DNA of 64,000 nucleotides, taken from Hydractinia symbiolongicarpus (taxonomy: Eukaryota; Cnidaria; Hydrozoa; Anthoathecata; Hydractiniidae). This document shows positions 42,401 to 51,539 of the stretch, piece after piece. Within the stretch, counting starts at the first letter, position 1. Every line of letters begins with the position of its first letter. The stretch covers positions 20,583,650 to 20,647,649 of the forward strand of contig NC_079887.1 of assembly GCF_029227915.1 (NCBI RefSeq), in the 5' to 3' direction. The notes beneath the pieces are model-generated. The model searched no databases and was not told the DNA's origin. It saw only the letters and a program-made list of their open reading frames with translations. The position numbers and the translations under genes were made by a program.

Positions 42401-45400
42401 ATTTCACATTCTGAGTTTTATTTTATAGTGTTATCCATGATCATGGTGAATTTTTTATTATATAAACAAAAACTTTCTTATCAAAATAAAATCAAATCCT
42501 CCTGGTTAATACGAGGCAACATTCAAGAAGATAAACAGTTTCAAAAAAGTTTTTATGATTAGTGTTGCTTGGTTCCCTTTAAATCTCGTCCACCCTGTAG
42601 GTTAAAAAAAGGTAGCAAGAATTATATCAGTATTTTTGTAACATCCAACTAAACGGTAAAAAAATTGCAAATTTTTGAAACTGTTTTTGAAATAATGTGT
42701 AAAGATGGAAGGAACCTAGAATTTTAATAATTCGCTTGCGCAACCAATTATTGTTTTGTCGAAGCCTCCATACAAGGAGCAACACGCGAGATTACAATAA
42801 AACGAACATGTAACTTAAAAAGTTGGCTAACAATTTTTTTTATATTTTTTAAAAAGCTCTTTTCTTTTTCAAGATATTCACATTTAAAGAATTTCAGATT
42901 TAATTATGCTGCATAAATTATGATGTCATATTTAAGTAACAGCAAATTTGGACATTTTCTTTCATCAGTAATTTTAGACGTGCTAAGGGATGTGCATTCA
43001 AACTTTATCAATGCTTAGATATTATAAAGGTTAATTGATTAACTTATTTTTTTTTTTGCCAAAATGACACTCCTGTGCTCGACCTCCTAATTTTTTGCTG
43101 ATGACCCCCATAACTTAAGATCTGCATGTCGGTTTTTTAATCGTTTTACCGAGTTTCTTCTAAATTTCCTGAAATTTTTTCAAATTCCTCCCAAATTTTT
43201 TTAAAGATGTATATTCATGAACAGGTGATGAAATTCTAGTTTTATACCCGTCTAGAGTTCTATATTTGTTTCAAAATAGATATTATAGATCTCCGAAAAA
43301 GTCGAGGAAAGGCATAAAATTTTATATTAAAAAAAAATTAAAAAATGAATCATCCTCTTCATTTCCTCTGATCACGGTACGATTAAAAACCTTTAGTTGC
43401 TTTCATTGTGTTGGTCTGTAATTAAAAGTGAACTAATTAAATTCAAAAACATTGTGATAACGGTTTTAGCAAGGTTATGTGATGGACCAACATTCATCCA
43501 CCAATTCATTATTAATTTATTTTTTCTTCTTAGCCGGCGTTTAGCATACCTTGTTAAGTATTTATAATGTTCTTTCATACGCATGTCTGTTTCACAATAC
43601 GAATATTTAAAGTATGACAAACTTATCTTGGTTTTCTACAATCTTCACTTTTTCTCTCCATAACCTCTCCTAACCCAAGACCACCCTCCGCCATATTGTT
43701 TGACAGTTGGACTACTTAAATCAGCAGATGTGTGGTGAAAAAAACCCGGGTCGCTTGTTATAAAGAGCGAATTTTGATTTTAATATTTTTACGTTTTGAT
43801 TAGACTTTATAAATTAAATTTGCATTTAGTATTTCACACGTTAACATGCATAAGTTTTGTTTGTTTGGAATGAAAAGAGGATGTATTCAAAATAAGATAA
43901 AGAAGTAATACAATGACTTAAATAAAAAGTGTATTACCTTGCGTGTAGAAATACCAGGGAGATTTAAAAAAAAAACACCTCCTTTGTTTAGACTTCCTTG
44001 GAGATACAAAATTTGTTATAACAAGATTAACAAGCTTTTATACTATATCAAAAAATTTAAACCACGACCGTGACTACTGGAGAATGATTTTAATGATAGC
44101 TAGTTTTATAAAGACTACTATCGTTTCGTGGATATGTTATTTGAAGCAACAAAACCTAAACCTGTTCTATAATTTTGTTTGTACACCTTTGTTGAGCAAT
44201 AACTTCAGTCTCATAGTTTTAGATATTTTTGTTCAGGAGGATAGCGCTTAGTTTCACCATGCAGCATACGCAGTACAAAGGAGAGGATAGCCTACCAACG
44301 AAGTTAGGGCTTCCTAAGTCGCTATATATTGGCCCTTACACTTTAAAAACCAATTCGTCGCTCCCCCCTGGATTCGCGAATAAAAAGTAGCACTGTACGA
44401 ATATTTAAATTATTCCTGCCAGCAAAAACAATTACTACGCAGTTCTCACATCCCGCAAACAATAACGTCCCAAACAATTACAACGTGATACTCAAGTACC
44501 GCAAACAAAAACGTCCTCAAACATTTACCGCGTGTGGTACTCACGTCAAACAAACATAGAAAACCGCCGCTTGCGAAATGTCTATAACACTACTCTCTGT
44601 TTTCAATGAAAGGATAAAAAAAAAAATTTTCAAACAAATAAAATTTTGTTGTGTTAATACCTTTAAGTTGTAAAGAAGTAATTAATTTTTATGTTCGTGC
44701 AGCGAACATATTAAATCCTCCTCAAAATGAAACGTATTATGTTTTAGAAAAAAAAAATATGTTAGACTAATCGTCCTAATTTCCGCGAGTTTTCACGCAA
44801 AAAATAAATAACCTTCTCATATTTCTGTCAAACAGTATTGACAGTTATGGTGTGACAAGATTTTCAAGTGTGTCAATTTACATCGTCTCGAGGTTTAATC
44901 GTTAAAATCACCCAACAAAAATGCACTGTTTGATACATGAATTTTCACGGAGATTCAGCTGTTTAGCACGACTTCAAAAATGCGTTGGAACTTTAGTTAG
45001 AACTGAAAAACCACGTTATTTCTACCTCGAGTCCTCAGCCATTTATTTAAAAGCTCTATTTATTAAGTATTGTTAATTCCCATCGAGGTGGGTGTCCGAT
45101 TCATTTTGTCACTGCGATAAGTTAATTATTCCCTGGAGGATAACATATTTTGTGAACTGTATACACAATTAAAATATTTAAACCTTATAAAAAAGAGAAA
45201 AATTAGCAGTCAGTAAAAGAACATTAATAATAATGAGGACATACAAATAAATACGTGAGGGAGAATATTTGAAATAAAAAGTTGTTAATCATTTAAAGAT
45301 GTGTTTTAATGTTTTCTTTACAGTATTTAAACTGACTGCAAAAACATCGTTACTTTAATGTGTCCAAAAAAACTTTTTTATACTTTCCAACTAATATTTA

Positions 45401-46444
45401 TTTATCTAATACGTTTAAAATTTATATTCTATTTCTTTCAAAAATAGTTTAGTATTCATAATCGGTCTTTTTTTCAGATGAAAAAAACAGCTGCCTTTTT
45501 AGAAGATTAAAATTTTAAACTAGACAAAGTTTTAACATGCTTACTAAAACAGCAACAACAGCAGGCAAAAATCTTAGACTTCAAGGAAATTTACCTTTCG
45601 GGTTTAAGTAGCCTAACCCAAAAGCTCTTTTAACGCCACAATTTGACTCTTAAATGTTTTCTTTGAACTATAGGTTGAACTCCGAGAAGAAATACGGTTG
45701 TTTGATTGTTGTGTTAACAGATAGTACAACCGAAAGTAGTAAAAAATTATCATTGTTCTTTTTGTAAAATGTAAATATGACTAAGTAACTAAATGTTTCT
45801 TGTTCCAAAAAATCCTAAATTTGAACGATAGGGTCAGCTGTCTTCAATAGAGCTAAGTTAGCCCCCTTACTGAGCTAGCCCACGTACCAGGCTTTTTCTT
45901 ATATATAATCAGTTCCATACTATTTTCTTGTAAATAAAATAGTAATAATCAAAGCGTCCAGCATATTTAAAAATCCCTAGGAAGGTTTTATGCCCGCGTC
46001 ATATTTTCAACCCCACCCAAAACACAACACCTCCGTGCTCTTTCCTCTTTAAAGGATTTGTTAGATAAATCCTGGAGGAAGGTTAGATAGCTTGTATAGA
46101 TTTCATGAAAGTTCTAAACGTCAAAGATTTATAGAGAATATCAGAAAAGGAAGCGCATATCAAGTGCCGTTATCGAAAACAAAATTATTTTTACATACCT
46201 CTAGGTCACCTAAAGTGGAATAAGATACGATTAAAAAATCGTCAATAACATCCTCGTCCTTAACTCCCATTATTTTTCTTTTTCTTCCTGGCTTGCCTTT
46301 ACTTTTTCCTGTAGTTGTGTTTAACGCTGTTACCCCCGTCTCAATTTCATTCTGATCTGTCTCTGTCTGTCTCGATTGAGAAGGAACTTTTACCATGTTC
46401 GAAACATTGCTGTTTTTTTCCACATTTTCTTTATCGTTTTCCAT
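29786..46444 (-). CDS. AUTS2/fibrosin-family homologue, 760 aa, ten coding exons (whole locus)
   Basis: The CDS runs 46444-46199, 35090-34893, 33248-33099, 32752-32707, 32368-31976, 31696-31503, 31332-31249, 31145-31068, 30984-30768 and 30462-29786. All nine introns are GT-AG and every phase fits, giving 2283 nt. Family marks in order: a basic stretch GKPGRKRK, then DEDVIDDFLIVSYSTL (63-78) like the AUTS2 acidic N-terminal block; a Lys-rich region (about 118-146); a His-Gln repeat (381-397) followed by PPYPGQPLPPHM; FIIPGPHMHH; SMHVQIAHFIQTQQK (449-463), the most conserved AUTS2/FBRS/FBRSL1 motif; and an Arg/Pro/Ser-rich C-terminus. Vertebrate AUTS2 is nuclear and works with variant PRC1 (PCGF3/5), CK2 and P300 in transcriptional activation; that role here is inference. 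The protein is shorter than human AUTS2 (about 1260 aa) and mostly disordered. Confidence 0.8.
30768..30984 (-). CDS. AUTS2-like coding exon 9
   Basis: Begins TEKVGFQKPSPDH directly after the MHVQIAHFIQTQQK motif. The paralogous human region (QQKVKK...) continues in the same way. Donor CAG|GTGAAA at 30767. Phase 0 in, phase 1 out. Confidence 0.78.
31068..31145 (-). CDS. AUTS2-like coding exon 8: conserved MHVQIAHFIQTQQK motif
   Basis: Twenty-six codons, symmetrical phase 0. Encodes PPIIRAKKSRASMHVQIAHF and on to IQTQQK. In vertebrate AUTS2, FBRS and FBRSL1 the corresponding MHVHIAWQIYHHQQK lies at the same place, a little after the His-rich block. This exon is the strongest single piece of evidence for the family. 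Confidence 0.85.
31249..31332 (-). CDS. AUTS2-like coding exon 7
   Basis: Twenty-eight codons in phase 0. Encodes YYPGMAVPPFIIPGPHMHH followed by QPSSTLVVK. The hydrophobic Pro/His pattern resembles the stretch that follows the His-rich repeat in AUTS2. Confidence 0.8.
31503..31696 (-). CDS. AUTS2-like coding exon 6: His-Gln repeat
   Basis: Encodes a charged stretch KHRHVEKRHETITIETN and then alternating His-Gln (HVHQHQHQHQ..., residues 381-397) followed by FHPPYPGQPLPPHM. The DNA of the repeat is a run of TGATGT/TGATGC hexamers on the plus strand (31548-31584). In human AUTS2 the His-X repeat lies in the same relative place and is needed for P300 interaction. Confidence 0.82.
31976..32368 (-). 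CDS. AUTS2-like coding exon 5
   Basis: The largest internal exon (131 codons), phase 1 at both ends. Encodes ERDSVTPLRHSDEIVKHESN and on to SKHVIVK. It contains four loosely repeated elements of the type LGLRLDNS / NLRLDKS / GMKLDTP / NMRLSKP (about residues 275-315). No known domain is visible. Confidence 0.78.
32707..32752 (-). CDS. AUTS2-like coding exon 4 (46-nt microexon)
   Basis: Encodes TKEESEEDVNLEDKI plus one base. It is bounded by TTTATAG and GTTTGT and changes phase from 0 to 1, which exon 5 requires. It is acidic. Confidence 0.72.
33099..33248 (-). CDS. AUTS2-like coding exon 3
   Basis: Fifty codons, phase 0 at both ends: DSNYAPDTSKEHSLTPHDAL ... NVSPLPVKVK. Acceptor TTATAG (33249), donor GTAGCT (33098). 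Ser/Asp-rich, no domain. Confidence 0.75.
33249..34892 (-). other. AUTS2-like intron 2; no gene inside
   Basis: AT-rich 1.6 kb. The minus frames at 33384-33746 and 34027-34248 are intronic. The second covers a dispersed repeat-like sequence (CACGTGCTCAACGTGGC... region, about 34045-34110). Confidence 0.5.
34893..35090 (-). CDS. AUTS2-like coding exon 2: Lys-rich region
   Basis: Sixty-six codons, phase 0 at both ends, starting ADGPTRPENSFLASRASSER and ending LKPKKKLKRKKYDG. The Lys/Glu-rich stretch (about residues 112-148) is a likely nuclear-localisation region. It corresponds in place to the Lys-rich segment after the acidic block of AUTS2. Confidence 0.78.
37006..37095. repeat. 45-bp direct tandem duplication
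   Basis: Two nearly identical 45-bp copies (TTCACATAATCTGTAGTGAG...), one mismatch, followed by a partial third start. Located in AUTS2-like intron 1. Confidence 0.85.
40543..40660. repeat. About 36-bp imperfect tandem repeat headed by GTAGCTAGCT
   Basis: Four heads (GTAGCTAGCT or GCAGCTAGCT) at about 40543, 40578, 40613 and 40650, separated by diverged AT-rich bodies ending ATCACTTT. Located in AUTS2-like intron 1. Confidence 0.7.
46199..46444 (-). CDS. AUTS2-like coding exon 1 (N-terminus)
   Basis: The ATG at 46444 is the first after an in-frame upstream TAA, which fixes the start (MENDKENVEKNSN). The exon carries GKPGRKRK and DEDVIDDFLIVSYSTLGDLE and ends in phase 0 at GAG|GTATGT. Vertebrate AUTS2 family members have a similar EEDIIDGF-type block, followed by an intron and a very large gap. 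Confidence 0.8.
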
Positions 46445-49400
46445 TTTAATTAAATTCACTATTTAGCTATATATTTCTTCTATATTAGTATATAAAAATG
46501 ATAAAAAACTTATTTTTTCTTCACCTTATTTTGAACTTTTAAAATAAACATTTACATCTTTTACGTGCACGCGCTATGAATGTTAATCGCTGAATGAGCT
46601 TTTTAAGAGCGGTACAAATAACTATGAAAACAAGACTGCTTTTGTAAAAAAAAAAACGTTCTGAAAAATAGCACGCTTTTTTCTTTTGTTTACAAATGTC
46701 TATTATAAATCAATTTCAATTATATCTCATAACATGACATCTTTTAAGTGTAAACTTTTCTTAGCACATTCAAACTCTATAACTCACTCTGTTTTTCTCT
46801 TCCTTTTTTCTTCTTAATTCATCTTTTGGCACCCGTTCATACAGAACTGGTAAGACCATTGAGAATAACAAAGATTCACTCATTAAAATTTTATGCCATT
46901 TGCGACTGTTGTTACCGTTCTGTCTCAGGGTGGAGAGCAATCTTGTTACAAAAATATATGGGGATAAAACAATTCTGACATAAAATTATCTGTAATAACC
47001 ATAAAATAAAAAAGAGTGAACGATTAGGGGGAGGGGGCATAGTAAAGCTAGGGGAATAGAAAAGAGGAACTCATATGTGAGTTACGTTACGTGCAATTTT
47101 TTGTTTTAAACTTTTCAACTTTAATATTCTATTCTTATATAAAAAAGTTTATAGTGATTTATAATTTATAGCATTTATAATAAAAGAAAAAGTAAAGACA
47201 TATAAATTAATTAGTTAAAAACCTTCGCGCTTTTTATAACAATCCATGCAGAGAACCTCTTTTTAAAAGCTTGTAATTTTTGCTGCGATTTTAGTTCCAA
47301 ACGTTTTTTAGCGAGTTAATTTTGATAAGAAAAATAGACAACTTCATCCCCAGGGACTGTCTCCTTTACAAGACATTGAGGCCGGCGTCAAACAGCACCA
47401 ATAAATCCTCCTGGGTACGAGGATTGTAGCTAAAATTATTACAGTACAAACTGTACGTGATTAAACATAAAGTCCTGAATGAAAACTGCTTTTCTTTCTC
47501 AAACAGTAAACGTTTTTAAAAAGGAACCAAGGCCTAATTATTTCCAAATATTATTGAAGAAATTTGTAGGCAATCACCACAAAAAGAAATACTTTTCTGT
47601 AATTTTGTTTTTAAACCAAGGCTTCCACATGTTTCTGCTTCCAACATATTCTCAACTTTTGGAGAACAGTCAATATAAGATCCCAAGCAAGAAAAACATT
47701 TTTGCAACCCAACTTAGCTTCCAGTGCTTTTTTAATCCACAAAAAGAGGGAAAACTATTTCAGCCATTAAAAAATTCCTCCTTTTAATTCAGAAAGCACA
47801 AAGAAAAACAATACCGAAGATGATATAGACCGTCCTAACTCTTCACCTATTTTTTCCAACGGGCAACGATCACAAATTGCGGGCTGAGCCGGGCGAGTTG
47901 GCTTAGCCGAGTTGATCGCCTTTCTGGTGTGGTGGCGATTTTTGTAACCATGCAAGTGGAGCGTTTGCAGCCGTGTACTTTTGAAGAAATGGTAAAGTGG
48001 CATCAAACTATTTTTACCTCTATTTTTCTTAATTCCTTTTGGAAATAATTTAAAAATTACAAATAAACTCGCCGAACACACATTCAATTTCCTGTCACGT
48101 GCAGTAATTAACACTGTAAAAATAGATTCTATCACAATCGGTATAATTAAACATAATAATCAGAAACATGTACTTGTTGTACGCAATACCTGTCTATGAC
48201 GTAACGTTTTTTAAAACGTCTTCCAGCTACACTTTTCTTCAAGAATCGTATTGAGGGACGGGCAAGAACGAAACATACCAGAAAATTTTCTGCTGGTAAT
48301 TTCGACTTCATAATATTACGCACTTTTCCATACAGAAAGTAAACGTTCTTTTACCAATCCTCACGAAATACAATAATCTGATTAGCTTACTAATTTTATA
48401 CCTGTCGTTTTCCCACAGAACGCAAAGAAAAAGTTGAACTCGAATCTACTTTTCTCTGACGGAACGGCAAGAAAATTCATTTCCGTTCCGTTCGGCGCAA
48501 AAATTCTCTTGAAGTGGAAAACAGACTTTACATCAGGAACACAAGGATAATACTTTTGTACGGTAAAAACAGTTTATGTTTAACTTATCTGCGTAATACA
48601 CCAGCACTATCACTAGTTGGACTGCGCTGCGACACGGCAGCTAAATAAAAGTTCATGATGAGTGTTGATTTTAAAGGAGAGGCGAACAAAAATCTATTTT
48701 GTGGCAGTCAGAAAAAAAATTTTGAGCGAGAGAAAAATTATAGATTTCTAAATCATTAAATGAACTAAGGTAACTACTATAATAACAAATAAATAACTAT
48801 ATTTCACGACTAAGTATCTGTATAACCTAACAACATTTTTACAAAATCTTTACAGGATGAAAATAAGATCTTTCACTTAAGATAACCAAAAATATTTTAC
48901 GTACTATAATAATAACAGCATTTTATAACCTTCATTTAAACTTCTTTTTTCCACAAAAGACTACGAGCTTCGAACGATGAAGTTTGATCTCTTCTATCAT
49001 CCAAACAGTTCTCTTCTGTATTCTCACACTTTACTTCTGCATTTTGACACTTATTCTCCACTTAACCTTCTCTGCATGTGACTCCAAACTTTCTCTTCCC
49101 AAACCAAATTTAAAATCTGGTCCACAATTTCAAACCCATGGTCTGTATATTTTTTTTACTTTTCGCAAGAATTATACTTCGCTAACACGTGCTCTATTTA
49201 CCAACAGCTTATTGTAGCAGGTCTTAACATGTGCATGAATAAAATAATATTACGAATCAATTCAGGTCAGTAGCAGAGTAAATAGTTTGTTTTATCAATA
49301 AACACAATGAAGAGCAAAATAAATGGCTGCCCAGAGTCCACAAAATCATGGTAGTGTCCACCAAGCAAATCACATGATTTTCCTTTATAATGAATATGCG

Positions 49401-49810
49401 TTATAAGAAAATCAGGCTGAGATTTTATGTTAAAAACAAAAGTTCTTTTGTTTAGAACAATGGAAAAATAATAATAATGATTAACAACTTATTCTTACAA
49501 AAATTTGTATTGAAGAAAAAAAGAAATGCCTCAAACGGAATACCACAATCTATTTTAAAGTATATGGTCTACTCACATAAAATTTTTGGAAAGTTAGTAA
49601 TTACTAAGAACACTTGATCTTTTTCTTGTCTGGGAGCCGGGTGTCATTTATTAACCCTTCTCCCCAGGAATTTCCGCCGTCATCTCTTTATATTTTGAAA
49701 AGGCAAAAATCCCGGAGTTTGTTATTTATTCAAAAACGTGAGTTATCAAAATCCAGCTCAAACAATATTCCGGACCAGAATTGGGTCTGAGAATTTTTTG
49801 AATTCATGAA

Positions 49811-49955
49811 AGAGAGAAGTGTTTTTTCACTTTGGAAGAAAAGTGTTTCGAACGAAAGAGAAGATTGCAGAGAAAAGAAAAGAAGTGTTTTTCTTACGAA
49901 GAAAAGTGTTTTTATTAAGAAAAAAGTGTTTTTTTTTTACTAAGAAAAAAGTGAG
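49811..49955. repeat. Degenerate GAAGAAAAGTGTTTT tandem repeat
   Basis: Five to six imperfect copies of a 20-25 bp purine-rich unit. They create the Arg/Lys/Phe-rich open frame at 49819-50022, which is therefore not a gene. Confidence 0.65.
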
Positions 49956-51032
49956 CCAGAGGGGCCATCGTACTATACGTTATTATATCAGTTATCTTAT
50001 TTTAGGATTTAGAAATCCATAAATTTTTTCTTTTGCTTAAAATTTATATTCTGGCTGCCACAAAATATTGTTTTGTTCGCCTCTTCTTAACTTTGCGTGA
50101 TATTTTGATTTAAAAATTCCAATAAGAAAGTATAGGTATTAAGATGAAAAAAGTTTTCTTTTATTGACTACAAAAACTACAATGTTAAATTTTAAAGAGG
50201 GTGGTTAGCTAACTTTAAAATTTTAAGGGAAACAAAAACAACAGATCTTCTATATTAATTTACTTAGAATTAACTTACATCTATAGCTGGACATAAAATA
50301 TAAGAATCAAGCTGAATTAATTTCGCTGTCACGGACACCACTAATTAAAGGAAATCTTAATTAAAAGCAAAACTTTTTAATAGTAGCTGTACTCGTTAAG
50401 TATCAGACATTCACAGCTGTCATATGAGCAGTTTTAAACCTGTAATTTTTTTAATGTCTTCCAGCTGCAACATTTTTGTAAAATTAATCTGTAGGAGTAA
50501 GTGAATCACAAAAAAAAATTTATCAATCATAGATTTACAAATTTTTGTTGACTCAGGTGAGGACAGTTGTTAATTTCCAAAGCAGCGAAAGAATGATTGT
50601 AATGACTGACAACTGCTAATTAAAGGATTGATTAAATGTCCGTAGGTTAAAAGAAAAGAAAAACTTTAATTTGTCGTAATAACGTGGCGTAGGATATCTT
50701 AATTCGCGGTCGCCCATCATAATGCTATTTTGAAGTTATATGTAAACTAGTCTGTGATGCAGTGACTAGGCTGTGTACATCAGTTTACATATACCAACGT
50801 AGCAACCAGCCTTGTCCACAGGGTCTTGTGGTTCTTGAGCCATTGTTATTATAGACCGGCCAATCAAATTAATTGAAAAGGAAAAATGACCAGAGGAGGA
50901 GGTTTCATAGCAAGGGAAATTATTTTCGAAGCCGATTGGCCGTTTTTAAATTTGGCTAGAAAGATATTGGTGGGTTATTCAAAGCAATAAAACTTACAAA
51001 AATCTCCAATGGTTCCTTTAGTTTCTTTACAT

Positions 51033-51115
51033 CAACCTTGTTTCCAGGGCATTTTGCTTTGTTGATTGTTCGGTAATAACGCCTCAAGAAAAGCAAGTAC
51101 CTGGAGACGAGGTTG
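51033..51115. mobile_element. Short MITE-like element with 16-bp terminal inverted repeats
   Basis: CAACCTTGTTTCCAGG at the left end and CCTGGAGACGAGGTTG at the right end are inverted copies with two mismatches, enclosing about 50 bp. The CCAGG-type terminus recurs elsewhere in the window. Confidence 0.5.
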
Positions 51116-51430
51116 TCTTTACATTTATTTTTACTTTTGCATTGCAAATAAAATGTGTTTTTGTGATAAGACAGGACTGTAAGAAACGAGAAAAATAAGA
51201 ACAATTTAAGCCTAAACATTTCTTGGTTTTATTAAAAACGTGTACCGTTCCAAACTGTAAATATAATAACACGAACTTTGTTAACTTATCGAAGACAAAC
51301 AAATTCTACAAGCTAGATGTGAGATACTTTGTTGGTAACATGGATGAGTCATTTCATTTTTAATTGCAACACGTTTCTTAAGTTAAACACGGCCTACCGC
51401 ATAATTCCGGTTTAAAGGCTCTTTTGGCGG

Positions 51431-51539
51431 GGACTTATGTGCAGGTGGACTTATGTGCGGGTGGACTTATCTGCGGGTGGACTGATCTGCGCGTAGGTTT
51501 ATCTGCGGGTAGACTCATGTGCGTGTAGGTTTATTTGCG
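51431..51539 (+). repeat. 16-bp minisatellite, about seven units
   Basis: The unit GGACTTATGTGCGGGT is repeated with drift (GGACTTATCTGCGGGT, AGACTCATGTGCGTGT and so on). It is GC-richer than its surroundings. Confidence 0.8.

Larger units (their letters stand above)
35091..46198 (-). other. AUTS2-like coding intron 1 (11.1 kb)
   Basis: GT at 46198-46197, AG at 35092-35091. No convincing exon inside; the open frames are short and AT-driven (for example 38167-38436 and 41620-41892). It holds small repeats at 37006-37095 and 40543-40660. A cassette exon cannot be excluded, but exons 1 and 2 already join in phase 0. Confidence 0.65.

Noticed and set aside
47479-48135. Plus and minus frames of about 100-120 codons
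   Set aside because: Low-complexity AT-driven composition or antisense to the orphan exon-like segment; no domain.
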